A DNA stretch of 64,000 nucleotides from Bagarius yarrelli (GCA_005784505.1 VCAZ01000039.1:2729501-2793500), one strand, 5' to 3'. Positions 12,199 to 23,487 are shown, counted from the stretch's first letter. Notes: generated by a model not told the origin, from the sequence alone. Numbers and translations are program-made.

Positions 12199-15100
12199 CA
12201 CGTCCTCCTAACTCTATGCTCGCTCCATGGAAAAATTAGCGCCTTATTAACACTCCACTGTGAATATTTTATTATAGGTCGATAATATTTAACCCTGTAA
12301 AGCCTGACACAGCAAATAATATACAAAAAATGTATAATATTTCAAAATATAAGTGTTTACTGGACCTTTTGACAGAATACTACAACTTTTTTACTCCAAA
12401 CCTTTCTGTTTACAAGATATTTATGGTATCGAATTCAACCAAAGGACAAAAATGCAGCACTTTACAGTATCACGTAACTTCACACGGACTACCCACAATA
12501 CAGGCATTATTAAGATAAACCTTATATGCGTACAGACCTGGCATGGCATAGGGGCAATTACTGTATGCAATTAGACAGGACAAACTGAACATGAATAATT
12601 AATTTAGTAAAATGAATAAATTATCAATGGTGCCATTGTTTGGCGGCTGGAAGGTGAACACAGCTGGAAGGTGAACACCTGCGTAGCAGAAAAGTCATTA
12701 GTACCGTATGATTGAGGATTGTCAGTGTTAGTTAAGTTATGGGTCAATCGGAACAAAAGAACAAGGCGTATAAGGTGTACCGACAACCTCAGGTTGTACT
12801 GAATAGTAAATAATCTACATATATTTATCTAATCTATTGTTAACTCAGTTTGTGTCAACATAATTAGCCGTTTGTGAGCACCGACTTACATTTTGTGCTA
12901 TTTTTAGAGAAAACTTAAGCGACCTTAAGATTAGTACTTGTGGGTTTCCCATTGACATACTTTTCGTTAGAGAAAAGTTCAATTAAAAGGCTTGTGTGAT
13001 TTTGTTTTGTTTCCTGTTTGTGTTTTATCTTTCATAGAAATTAAGATAAATTATTAATCTGTCCACAACCGGGAGCCTCGTAGTGACAGGAATATGGTCA
13101 TTTTTAATATTTTAGAGATCCATGAGAGAGTAATAATATCAATAATAATATCAACTGTGCAGTCAGGATCTGCTTTCCGTCTGTTTTGCTGCATTAATTA
13201 CTGATTTAATTACATTTTAACGTAATCCTAGCACAAACCGGTTCCCTAATGTCCACATGGATCACATTTCTTACTGTCGATTCTTACTGTTTCTCAGTAA
13301 GTCGGTGTCGGAACATGTCTAAGGGCTGGCTGGGGCAGGAAAACAAAAAACAACCTCCTGTATTTAATGTTTATTACTAATCAGTTAAATTAAGAAAGCT
13401 TGGTGGGGATTTTTAAAGGTGGCATGTTTAAGGACAAGGTCACGTCATTCACACGTAAAAAAAAAAAGATATGATGGTAAATGGCTTACAAATATCCAGC
13501 TCTTTACCAGCAATGGAAAATAAATGAATGATTTCTGCAGCAAGCCATTTTTTTACCCACGTCCTTCTAAATGAACTTGCCTTACTTTCAGTTCCTTAAA
13601 CGCATCAGCAGTTGTTGCTGTAAGAAATCAGACGCATTTGTACAAACGGACGCGATCTGCTCTGATCTTATACATTTTTTAGATCATAACTAATAGAAAA
13701 TGGGATGTTCATTAATGTGATGTTCATGTAACTTATTTTGAGATTTCATGAATTCAGACTCTAATATCCCAGTTTGACCAAAAGTGATTTTATTATGATA
13801 GAACGATAGATTTTACAATGTTGTTATTTAAATTCTGGGGAAAAAAATAAAAAAAAAAAAAAAAAAAAGGCTTTATATAACTTAACTTGAAAACTTTTAT
13901 TACTCTATTTTTCTTTCTTTCCTCCTTTTGCCTTCCTATTCGAGCGATGATAAATATAATAAATAAAATAAGAACTTGGATTAACCTAACCATAACAACA
14001 AATACAACTGCATGTCATAGTTATATTTCACAGTAATAACATTATTATTATAAATTTAATTAACATCTTTTCACAAGTATAAAATAATACCTCCTAAATA
14101 ACAGGGGAAAAAAATCTTATCGTATGTAAACACTTAAAAAAAATTATTCAATGTATAAGACTGTAAAGAAGGAAAAACATTACTCCAAAACATTTATAAA
14201 ACACGAATAACAATATTTGGAGTGAATAGTTTTGCGTTAAGGATAAATATATATACCATCGGTTTCAAACCAGATAAACATGGCCCTGTCGAACCCCTTC
14301 TCCTTTTGCTGCTTCCTGTTGCAAGCACTTGTCTTTCCCTCATTGGTGGAATGAACTGCCAATCTTAACCTGCAGAATCTGTACGAAAAACAAAAACATT
14401 TGACAGCTGATGTGAAGTAAAAAACAAACTTATACTAGCTCTTACATCCCATATTATCCTTTACTTATATATTTGCTTTACCTGCATTTCCTTATTTTAG
14501 TATAAATTAACTTGGATAAAATCATTTGCCCAATAAATGAATCTAGAAAAGTTTGGGAAAACGGTAGCACTTGGATTTAGCCCTGAACCTATTGCAGAGA
14601 TAATGATTACAATTTACTTAAAGTGTGTGTATTATGGTTTATACCAGATCCAAGATGATAAGGTACTGCAAAAATCCCTAAATATAAACCTTTAAATAGT
14701 TTAATAAATAAATTCAGGAAGTAAGGCAGCACGGTGGCTTAGTGGTTAGCACCGTTGCCTCACGCCAAGAAGGTCCCGGGTTCAATTTTCAGGCAGGGGT
14801 CTTTCTGTGTGGAGTTTGCATGTTCTCGCCGTGCTTGTGTGGGTTTACTCCGGGTTCTCCGGTTTCCTCCCACAGTCCAAAAACATGTATGTTAGATTGA
14901 TTGGTGGCTCTTAATTGTCCATAGGAGTGACTGTGAGTGGAAGAAGGTCCGGCACCCTGTGCAGGGTGTCCCCCTCCGGCCCTTTTCCCTTTCAGAGACG
15001 GCTGGGATAGACTCCAGCCGATCCCCAAGACCCACAATTAGGGAATAAGCGGGTATAGAAGATGAATGAATAAATGAATTTAGACTGTTCTTAGACTGGG

Positions 15101-18100
15101 TTAGCTTTTGTTTTAAGGACGAAGTGTTTTTTTTATTCATAGATTAATGGTTTTTTATTAGGATAAAAAACAAATCAGAGATGTTTTATATTTTAGTATT
15201 TTTTAGGCAATTAAAACATGAAATCTATTATTACTCATGTACGCACAGTAGCCACTATTCTCAGTTGAACACAAACACTGCACACTTGCTTATTTATGTA
15301 GCTATTAAATCATGCTGCTGATGCAGGTTCATGGACCCTGATGTGATCTACGATGTGCATTTTGAGATGCTTTTCCTCTCACCCTGGTTATGAGCCCCCC
15401 CCCCACAAAATTAAGTGTTTAGATGTTTAGAATGTACAGATGTTTCTACAAAGTTGGCCTATAAGTTGCATGAAGTGCATGTTTAAGAATGCTTTCCGCC
15501 GAATTTGGAACGTCTAGGAGAGAGTGATTAGGTGTGTGTCGTGTAAGCAGGCCAAGGAGGAAGGCACATTTTTTGTGTTTTGTTTAGAAAACACATTAAA
15601 CTTTACTGTGGCAACAGAGTGAGACACAGGCTATTAATTGCGCGCGTAGTTACTGAGAATTAGAAAGCGTCGACGCCTCTGTAGATGGATTAATTCGCCT
15701 TCTGTTCGCATTTGGCACTTGATGAGTGGTTAAAGTGTGGCCTTATTGCGTATTTGGTGTCGCTCGGCATTTAGATTCCTTGATCACTTCAGTTGATTAG
15801 TCATGGCTTTGGTTCAGAATAACTTACTGGTGTCATGCAGTACAGATCAAACGATTTTAGAACGATTTGTTGTGTATTAGGACTGTATTAAATAACTGTA
15901 TAATCTTATTGCACACTTTTATTGGCCAAAAGGTGGCGCTGTAGTACCTGCAGCACCCAGACCAGAGTATGTGAGCGGAGAGAGGATTGCAGTGCATGAT
16001 TTTGCCCAGTTTATCACAGGTTTTTTTTTGAAAGTCGGCTCGTTGTGGTTTTCTGTCGCTCCGAGTGCGTTCCACTTACGCTCCATCACAAACTTCACTT
16101 ATGTTAACATCCCATAATGAAACTGTACAGCATGCAACAGACACTCATTCTTCCATGGAGCGAGCATAGAGTTAGGAGGAAGTGGGCGGAGAGAGAGCAG
16201 TGGCATCAGAAAGTATTTCTGGGAATTTCTTTTAAGTCTGGAAACTTTCCATGTAAATTAATCCGATTATATAGGAATTAATGGGAATTACAAGGAATTA
16301 ATGGGAATAAACTGGGAATTTGGAAAATTGTAGTTTAGCCTATAATAGCCTATACTCTTGCAGCCTAATATTGGTTAAAACAACCAGATTTAATATAACT
16401 TTTCATTAAATTTCTACCCTGTCAGTTCCTCGTTCACATGCACACACATGCAGGACTACTGAGGCCACACCTACACATGCACTGTGCTTTTTTTCTAGAA
16501 TACACACCCATTGTTTTTAGAATCCCGCCCTCAAAAGAATGTCAAAAAAATGTTTATCCTGATCATCCTATTGCATATCAACTTATGACCAAAAAATGTT
16601 TATATACATTTACTTTATATACAGTTTATATAACTTTCCCCAAATTTTCAATGAATTCTATTGAATCTCTGCTCATTTTTTCACTTGGAATATTTCCAAA
16701 ATTATCCAAGATGACGTTCCTATAGGAAGCTTCCGGAAACTTACCTGGAATTTACCAGAACATTTCCGTCCCTTTGCAAACCCGAGATGAATGGAGTAAA
16801 TTTAATGGGGCATGCAGTAACTCTTCTTCATGAGGCAGGATTATGGGCTCTTCGTGAGAAACCCTATAAGGCTTCCTCCATACACACCCCTCAACTTAAG
16901 CACGAAGTGTGGAATGCAGTGGGAACCGGAGAACGTACTCTTCTACTTTCTCACCATAATGCGGTCATTTAAAAAAGAGGATTGAGTAGCCTAACAAACT
17001 CTCAGTGAGACGTAGAATTTGCAGTCTGGGTGTGAACAGACACCTACAAACAAGTATGGGCCCAGACATTTCCGAGGAAAAATCAGGGAATGCCTGGAAT
17101 TAACAAAAGCTATTTAAAATAAAATGTAGACAACAATACAAAACTGACTGCTAATAAAGCAACAACTGGGTGCTAATAATTATAATTTGATATAACATTA
17201 ACAGAAAACTGCCTCTCTAATTGATGCCCTGTCATGATTGTAAATTAACCTCATGCTACATCAGACTGCCCTGTTCCGTGGCATTTAAACACAATATAAC
17301 ATATATTTGTTAACTGTATTACAGGATGTAAACCTGTCCCTGTTTTTCTTCATCTGTCTCTTTGTAGCTCCTGAGTTTGATCTGCATCATCTGCTACGCA
17401 GCGTCCAGATATGGCGGATATTCGGCGGTGCCTATTTTCGAGATGATCTTTGCCATCATCTTCTTCGTCGTCTTCATGATGGAACTGGATAAACAGTTCC
17501 AGCTCATCAACTGGGTTTGGAGTGTAAGTTAGTTTGAACGCAGTTCAGGTGGAGGCAGGAGGAGTTTGAACAGTCTCACGTCTTGAATAGTAGATCCGGT
17601 TTCTATTGTAAAGGAATTCTTTCAAACTATATACCAAACTACATTGTGCCGAGGTTTAAAGAGAAAAAACATGCAAACTTTACAGAGAAAAACCCCTGCT
17701 GGGGATACGAACCTGGAACCTTCTTACTAAGCCGGAGTATTCCGGGAATGCATAAGCACACAGACAGAAATAAACACGTCTTTGTTTTCTTGCCTGTTTT
17801 AGGATTTGTTCCGTGCTGGGATCGGTTCGCTGCTGTACATCATCACCTCTCTGATTTGTGTGATCGGAGGATCCGGCGATGGAGTGGCGATCGCAGGGGG
17901 GGTCAGAACTTCTTAACTTCTTCCCTAATTTGCACTTTTATATGATAGATGTGGTATTTGACATACTGTACAGTCTATGACTAAAAGTTGGTGGACACCT
18001 TACAAGCACATTGTTGCCACAAATTTGGAAGCACATAATTGTCCTAGAATGTCTTTGTATGTTGTAGCATTATATTATTCCTTTTACCGGACACATATGC

Positions 18101-19730
18101 ACATCTGTGCATAAAACCCCTGATCTCCACAAAGACACACTGTGTTCTGGTTGGAGTGGAAGAACTCGAGTGTCCTGAACAGCATCCCGACTGTCTCAAA
18201 CACATTAAACTGAACACCTTTAGGATAAGCTAAAATACTGACTGGACCTCAGAATTCCCACAATCACCCAACACAATATACTGGAAAACCGTTTCCAGAA
18301 ATGTGGAGGTTATTATAAAAGGAACAGTGAGGCTAAATCTGGACTAAGATGTTCAATAAAGGTGTCCTAATAATGTTGACCATATAAGCGTATGATATAT
18401 TTTATATTTGTTATCAAAGTACAGCGGTGCCTTGACTTACGAGTTTAATTTGTTCCGTGACGGAGCTCATAACTCAATTTACTCGTATGTCAAATCAATT
18501 TTCCCCATTGAAATGAATTGAAATCCCATTAATTCGTTCCGGGTCCATAAAAACAGCGCAATTTTTTTTGTTACATGTTTGTAAATAAGAAAAATAAACT
18601 TAGAATTAACGAATATTGTATAAAAAACAATACAATAGGCTGTACTGCAATAAACCGGTTTTATTACGTATAATGTACAGCATTTACCTTGGAGATCAGA
18701 CGACTCCACTTGCTAACGCGCTGGTCTGACTAGCTATCGAGTGATACGTGGGATGCTGGGCGGATGTTACGGTTTCCACTGTGGCGTTCGCTACGCCAGC
18801 TAGCGGTTGGGTGTCTAAAGCTGGCTCATAACCTGAATTCTAGCTCGCAACTAAAAGCAAAAAATCATCAGAGAGACGAAAAACTCGTTAGTTGGGACAC
18901 TCGTAAGTCAAAGTACCACTGTAAACTGATTCCCTAAAACGATTGAAGCATCCAAATGTGTTTACTATTTACCGTCTTAGGGAAACAGCAGTGTATAATC
19001 ACTGTTCTTCTCTGTTCCAGGTGTTTGGACTTATCGCTGGCATTGTGTTTGGTTATGACACCTACATGACTTTTATGGAACTCAAAGGGAACCAAGGGCG
19101 ATCGGCCGTTTCCACAGGTCTCAGTTGCTTACTAAACCCACACACACATATATCCAAATGTATATACTGTATATTGATCAAATGTTCTATTTATTAACTG
19201 TAATGTGATTCATACGTTTAGAATAACAGCTTAGTGAAACGTTTAGTGGAACATAATAATGATAATGATAATAATAATAAATTTGATTTATAAGCACCTT
19301 TCATAACACTTAGGGACACTTGACCGAGCAAATAGAAAGAGAATCGGTATTAATGAAGAGGGTTCGCGAGAACGTTTGGGAGCAGAGTAACTGAAGGCTC
19401 TACTGCCCAGTGCTGAGATGGGCAGAGGGGAGAAAGAGAGGAATGGAAGAGAAGGATTTAAGAGAACAGGAGGACGAAAAGTCAAGAGAAAGAAGGCGGT
19501 TTGGTGGTTAAGATGCTAGACTGCTAACTGAAAGATTGTAGGTTTCATCCCCAGCACCACCGAGCTGCCCTTAAAACTTAAGTGCTCAGTTGTATAAATA
19601 AAATTCAGAATACCAGAAATGTAAAAGTGGTGTTAAAAAGCGAAGGCAGAGTTGAGCTTTATATTTTATACATTGCAACAGAATTTCCTTTGTTCTAATT
19701 TTGTACGGTTTTTACTTCACAGATGCTTGA
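3601..19730 (+). CDS. plp2: plp2, proteolipid protein 2 (five coding exons, whole gene span)
   Basis: The spliced CDS joins 3601-3690, 17368-17523, 17803-17901, 19021-19117 and 19723-19730, giving 450 nt and a predicted 149 aa. All introns are GT-AG and the frame is kept throughout. The product is a small four-pass MARVEL-type membrane protein of the PLP2 family; human PLP2 is about 152 aa. In order it has a cytosolic N-terminus ending in RTRKG (residues 19-23), TM1 at about 28-45, a short loop with YGGYSAVP, TM2 at about 53-70 (FEMIFAIIFFVVFMMEL), the loop FQLINWVWS, TM3 at about 88-104, and TM4 at about 116-133 with the family FGYDTYMTF signature. Family members sit in ER, plasma or endosomal membranes; a precise function is not deducible here. 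Teleosts may have two copies (plp2a/plp2b) and I cannot tell which this is. Its downstream neighbour is prickle3, as in human. Confidence 0.93.
4055..4198. repeat. (TG)n and (CA)n microsatellites
   Basis: (TG)n at about 4060-4087 and (CA)n at about 4166-4196, in plp2 intron 1. Confidence 0.9.
4328..4692 (+). mobile_element. two tandem copies of tRNA-headed SINE family B
   Basis: Copies at about 4328-4513 and 4530-4692. Each starts gtggtagcg(t/c)agtgg, has a B-box-like cagggtttgattccc region (lost in copy 2), a cagcaccac block, and ends gataa(a/g)gacgtctaccaaat. Confidence 0.78.
4975..5452 (-). mobile_element. three tandem reverse copies of SINE family B
   Basis: Units at about 4975-5099, 5108-5255 and 5272-5452. 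The second and third are preceded by the same aaatatattccaggacattt, showing post-insertion tandem duplication rather than three insertions. Confidence 0.78.
6180..6605 (+). mobile_element. degenerate Tc1/mariner-type transposon remnant
   Basis: Reads like the C-terminal transposase part of a Tc1-type element: acaatgcacctgtgcacaaa (catalytic-region DNAPxH-like), then agaaccctgactctgattca (SPDL-like) and gaacacttttggaaggaact. Stops and frameshifts break it. Related copies are at 17990-18400, 35970-36200 and 49325-49425. Confidence 0.6.
6998..7375 (-). mobile_element. DANA/Mermaid-like SINE, reverse orientation
   Basis: Same order of blocks as the copy at 415-757: ATT-rich tail, ggggtcacagggatctgctg, tgtttttggactgtgg, and a tRNA-like head ending gtgctaaccactaagccacg. 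Near full length, inside plp2 intron 1. Confidence 0.85.
8182..8211. repeat. GGGGCA hexamer array
   Basis: Five units of ggggca, next to a common fish repeat (ggggggcccctacaaat). Confidence 0.85.
9246..9522 (-). mobile_element. two adjacent reverse copies of SINE family B
   Basis: Blocks catttggctgatgcttttat...gggccttg...cagcagtggcagc and cttgctcaggggcccagcag...ccttaaccactgagccacca, both in plp2 intron 1. Confidence 0.7.
9590..11140. other. plp2 intron 1, no recognised feature
   Basis: AT-rich, mostly unique-looking sequence. An open stretch on the minus strand (10359-10667) has no recognisable domain. Confidence 0.4.
11150..11505 (-). mobile_element. SINE family B fragments split by inserted sequence
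   Basis: The 3' part (agagcgacttacattcgtct) is at 11152-11210 and the 5' part (gtcttgctcaaggacccaac to ccttaaccatttgagccact) at 11380-11505. Unrelated sequence lies between. Confidence 0.5.
12162..12198. repeat. (CT)n microsatellite
   Basis: Uninterrupted ct units; the adjacent 30 bp recurs inverted at 16151-16180. Confidence 0.9.
12240..14720. other. plp2 intron 1, AT-rich with no recognised feature
   Basis: A poly(A) run at 13850-13868 and many AT-rich words; no exon, RNA gene or clear transposon seen. Confidence 0.4.
14725..15080 (+). mobile_element. DANA/Mermaid-like SINE, forward orientation
   Basis: Head ggcagcacggtggcttagtg with tRNA-like A and B boxes, the conserved internal block, and tail gaatgaataaatgaat. 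It is the clearest forward full-length copy, in plp2 intron 1. A short insertion/deletion interrupts the block near 14940. Confidence 0.87.
16200..16790. mobile_element. non-autonomous DNA element with GGAATT-rich end (hAT-like)
   Basis: Begins with ggaattaatgggaattac motifs and ends ttccgtccctttgcaaaccc. The interior (cacatgcaggactactgagg, ccacacctacacatgcactg) is shared with 49905-50420. Assignment to hAT rests on the gggttgcaaa-type end and is tentative. Confidence 0.55.
17368..17523 (+). CDS. plp2: plp2 coding exon 2 (TM1-TM2)
   Basis: Acceptor ctctttgtag and donor gtaagt; 156 nt, phase 0 on both sides. It encodes 52 aa containing two hydrophobic segments and ending in LINWVWS, aligned with human PLP2 ...PFINWPWS. 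Confidence 0.94.
17803..17901 (+). CDS. plp2: plp2 coding exon 3 (TM3)
   Basis: Acceptor cctgttttag and donor gtcaga; 99 nt, phase 0. It encodes DLFRAGIGSLLYIITSLICV and onward to GVAIAGG. The donor sits in a run of G residues, so the exact end was set by requiring a GT and an open frame into exon 4. Confidence 0.92.
17985..18402 (+). mobile_element. degenerate Tc1/mariner-type transposon remnant
   Basis: Starts aaaagttggtggacacctta, contains agaatgtctttgtatgttgt and cattaaactgaacaccttta, ends ggtgtcctaataatgttgac. Same family as 6180-6605; inside plp2 intron 3. Confidence 0.62.
18420..18923. mobile_element. non-autonomous TIR element with TA target site
   Basis: Left end TAcagcggtgccttgacttacgag and right end ctcgtaagtcaaagtaccactgTA are inverted repeats with few mismatches, flanked by TA on both sides as in Tc1/mariner insertions. 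About 500 bp, no transposase ORF. Located in plp2 intron 3, about 100 bp before exon 4. Confidence 0.75.
19021..19117 (+). CDS. plp2: plp2 coding exon 4 (TM4)
   Basis: Acceptor tctgttccag; the donor is the gt of acaggtctca, leaving phase 1. It encodes VFGLIAGIVFGYDTYMTFME followed by LKGNQGRSAVST, matching the PLP2 GLIAT..FGYDAYVTF block. Confidence 0.93.
19496..19640 (+). mobile_element. SINE family B fragment in plp2 intron 4
   Basis: tttggtggttaagatgctag, ccccagcaccaccgagctgc and gctcagttgtataaataaaa in order; diverged and lacking the 3' end. Confidence 0.6.
19723..19730 (+). CDS. plp2: plp2 terminal coding exon 5 (stop)
   Basis: Acceptor tttacttcacag. After the phase-1 junction the frame reads Asp-Ala-stop (gAT GCT TGA), so the protein ends ...STDA. 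Only 8 coding nt lie here; the rest of the exon is 3'UTR. The call rests on phase agreement and position rather than homology. Confidence 0.78.
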
Positions 19731-20950
19731 ACCCCATCAGAACAGCAACAGCACCCGAACAGAAAGACTCGAGGAGACACACGGGACTGGAACATGACAA
19801 ACAAAAGAATTCTAGTGGTTTTCATGGCTTGACGAGAACAACGTAAGGCACTATATACGATAGCAAGCAGGCAAGATTACATACGGCATCTCCAGCCTCT
19901 TTCAGAGCACACAGTTCAGCTGATCAATGTCTAACATTAAGGGTGGGGAAAAAAAGATGGCTCCTTTTAGCATAACCGGGAGGAAATTCATGAGTAAATG
20001 TTAAACATGTTAAGTCTATTTTGCCCAAGCGATCAAGGAAACATCCCAGCAAGAAAAGGGCAACTAAAAAGACGTCATTTGGCTTGGTTCAGGTTTGGAG
20101 CTGTGCTGAGTCTGTTTTCAATTACATTTAAAATATCTACTCGAGTTAGCATGGTGTAAATTTTAAGCCACAATTGGTTATTTATGACAACTAATATCTG
20201 ACAACTGTATTGATTATAGTTAAAATAATTAATATGGAGTACTTTGATTGTAGGGGTGAGCCGGTTTTATTATTTAGTTATTTAAAACTAGCAGTCAAAT
20301 AAACAGGAGATATAATAATATAACAATTTTATAACAGTGTTTTCTCGTATTTCTGTTTCTTACTAGATTTAGTATTTTAATAGTATTTCGTTATAATTCG
20401 GTCGTTTATTAACAGCAGCAGGGAAAAATCAAGGGTGATGTTTCAATAAATGACCCAAATGCCAAAAATGCTTTAAAGGTTTTCATGGGTAAATATGTTC
20501 ACTGTATAAAGTACATGTAATAGAAATAAAGCTTAAATCCAGACTCATTCTTCTACCTAAAAAAATGTTTATTTATTTTTCTTCAACTGTTATTTCTTTC
20601 ATCAGGCCTAAATCGTTTGCGTGTCTATGAAGATTTGCCGTTATTTCATATGTCATGGCACATGAGTTTAATATGCTTCATTGCTTATTTTTATACACAG
20701 TTTTATCTTTATTCTTTTATAGTTAAAAAAAAAAGGCTACTGAAAATGTCATGGTTCTGTTTCCTTACTATAAGAAAGTGCCTTTAAGTGTTTTCAGGAT
20801 ATGCGGTACCTTTTTTGTGCCTTGTTCCACACCTTTCTGTTCATTTTTGATGAGAATGTTAAAGGATATTCTGTACTTTATTCTGTCACGTTTCTAATGT
20901 TACTGTTTGTTTTCCATAAAGCAATGCGGAATAAAAAATCTAATGGAAAT
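19731..20950 (+). other. plp2: probable plp2 3'UTR
   Basis: Unique-looking, AT-rich sequence with no long ORF follows the stop. Candidate AATAAA poly(A) signals occur at 20525-20530 and 20930-20935. The true end needs transcript data. Confidence 0.55.
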
Positions 20951-21164
20951 ATGTCCGTGTCTGTGGTACACCTAATGGAAACGCACCCTTTTTGGGAAAA
21001 GGTTGAATGCAGCACCACCCAGTGTCTACAACAAGAATCTACATTTACATTTCCTACTTCTGGTAATCCAGAGTGACTTCCAGATTGATCAATAAATATG
21101 TCCTTATACTTGCTCGCAAGATCAGAGCAGAGGGCATACTCGCTGCTCACAACAAGGAAGTAGG

Positions 21165-21231
21165 TTAGAAGGCAGAACAGAAGAGGACCGATTACCGAAC
21201 CGTGTGGCACCCCACTGGAATACGTTTGCAT
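21165..21231 (-). pseudogene. LINE reverse transcriptase fragment
   Basis: The minus strand reads TYSSGVPHGSVIGPLLFCLL, matching the RT motif SGVPQGSVLGPLLF of L2/CR1/Rex-type non-LTR elements. Only about 20 codons are convincing; the remainder is unrelated or decayed. It lies just past the plp2 3'UTR. Confidence 0.6.
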
Positions 21232-22643
21232 GGAGCAGATATTGATACTTTCTTTATCATATTACATGATTGTCCATTCAGGCAAGAAGCAATACATTGC
21301 CATGACATGTCACTAGTTCAAAAATAGGAGTGTGTTAAAGTTAGAAGAGGGTATAAATATTTAATATATTCACATAATGGTTATTATGATGATTAGATTT
21401 TCTCAGATTTCTCAGACACTTTCCAGCTACTTTTTAGGAACACTTGTATCCTTAATAATTTGGGAATAGCCTCGGTTATTCCAGCTTTTTTAAGAAAAAC
21501 CTGCTTTGAACCTGCATTTTAATATAATGTTCTGCTCAGCATGCCTGTAAATACGGTTATTTGGTAAGCAGTCTCCTAAATATTTATATAAGATGTCTGA
21601 TATCACAAGTGCAGCAGAGACAAAGATGCAAAACAGGATAAATGACAGAAATGTAAACAACCTTCTCTACTGGATTTGCGCCACGCATGCGCAGTACACT
21701 GGCTATGGTTTTTGTACCCTAACGTCTAACCTTGTCGACGCATGCGCGGTGTATGGACCAGAATCGTAATATACATCAGGTTACAAACAAATACGAGGAA
21801 AACTATGGGAGGTCAAAAGTTTTTTAATAGATTTATTTTATATAGCTAAGATTAATAACTTAGTTGTCTATTATCCTTTGCTTAATAGGAAAATCCTGGT
21901 ATGAAACAAAATTTACAAACTTTATATATCATCGTATTATTTTTCGTGCTTATTATTCATTCTTTCATCATTGTCATTTATTTCGTTTATTAATAGTAAA
22001 CTGTATTTAGTTTATAGTATATATACACTATAGTATATATAGTATAAATACACACTTTAAAAAGGTGCAGTGTAAACTGCGGCCACTAGAGGGAAGCACA
22101 CGGTCATATAGCGTATACAAAACTACACTGTACTACATATAGTTGCCTAAAAAAAGCACTCTAAGGTCTTCTCTGCTGCCTAAACACTATCACAATCTGA
22201 CCTACTATTACAACCTAAATTCTAATACTTGTTCCATTAAATTGTATTAATTTATTCCAAACAGTTTATTTTCTTTATTTTGTAGTGTTTCTCTTGCTGC
22301 ACTGCTTCCAGTACATGTATGTGAACGTCAGATTTTTTTTGTCCAATCAGATTTCAGTTTCTATGTGCTACCATATTAATCTAATCTGCACAGGGCCTTT
22401 AGAATCAGTAGTGCTGCCCATGGAATTTAAACTATATTCGTAGTGGCAGATTGCCAATTGGTTAATGTTACTTAAAGACTGTTTTTTTAACCAATCAGAT
22501 TTCATAGTCGAATCTCCAGAGCTAGCTACAACGACATCAGCATTTTTCTGTCGTCTGATTGGTCGATCAGAGTAAAACTGTTACAGCATAGTTCGACTAG
22601 CGAAATGCGTCTGTACGAGTGAATTAGAATTTTTAGGTCTACA

Positions 22644-22748
22644 ATGGCTGACGGAGGAGGAGAAATTAACTTGAGACAAAGAGGTCGGCTAACCCCGAAG
22701 CTAACTAGCTCGTCTCAGCCTGGGAAAGAGTTTCCAGACGAATGGTAA
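22644..22748 (+). CDS. small ORF of 34 aa, possible orphan first exon
   Basis: ATG in an acceptable context (ctacaATGG) opens MADGGGEINLRQRGRL and onward to KEFPDEW, then TAA. A gtaacg donor overlaps the last codon, so it could be a first exon. CCAAT boxes (ccaatcag at about 22344 and 22492, attggtcg at 22557) lie upstream. The whole stretch resembles an interspersed fish repeat I have seen, so a fossil element is as likely. Function unknown. Confidence 0.2.
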   Translation: MADGGGEINLRQRGRLTPKLTSSSQPGKEFPDEW

Positions 22749-23016
22749 CGCTGGCTTACAGCATTAAATATGTGTATAATACTGTATATTTTACTTATAT
22801 TTTTATTTTTTTGTTATGTTATTGGACAAATATTGATGGCTGCTCCAGATGATGTACGTGGTACAGTTGCGGTTGTAGTGTAGAGGTTTGGAGTTTTATC
22901 AGGGTTTCTTGTTTTAATAAAAAAGGTTATGGTATTAAGGTGGTATTAAGAGGTGTATTAGTTGGGTAAATTCCCACTGAAGGCTCAGGTACCAAATGCA
23001 CCACCACTCAGCACGG

Positions 23017-23402
23017 CACTGTGTAACTGGGGGTTAAGGGCTTTTGCTCAGGGGGCCAACAGTGGCAGCTTGGTGGTGCTGGGAATCGAACCCTGATCAC
23101 TCCAACACTTTAACCACTGCACTATGAGATGATTCTCAGTGATTTTCAGCAGTTACAATGTGTTATAAATACTTTATACACTGTCTGTTCACCAGCATCC
23201 CGTTATACAGTCACATTTACATCATTTGGCAGACGCCCTCATCCGAAACGACTTACATTTATCTCAATTGTACAACTGAGAAATTAGGGGTTAAGGGCCT
23301 TGCTCAGGTGCCCAAATGGTGGTAACTTGGTGGTGCTGGGATTTGAACCCATATCTTCTAATTAGCATTTCATTACATTAACCTCATATGGGCTACCACA
23401 TC
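23017..23402 (-). mobile_element. two reverse SINE family B copies upstream of prickle3
   Basis: A truncated copy (23017-23125) and a near-complete copy (23212-23402, from catttggcagacgccctcat to gggctaccacatcc). Both lie in the interval between the plp2 3' end and the prickle3 promoter. Confidence 0.75.
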
Positions 23403-23487
23403 CAACTTGTGGGCTTGTATCTTTTATGATTTTAATCTTTGCTAGTCATCTGGTTTGTGTCTGGCTGCGAAATGACTGAACCTCGTG

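Noticed and set aside
14789..15140. Open frames reading MWVLGIGWSL... and MNKKNTSSL...
   Set aside because: They lie within a DANA-like SINE; the same peptides recur at every SINE copy.
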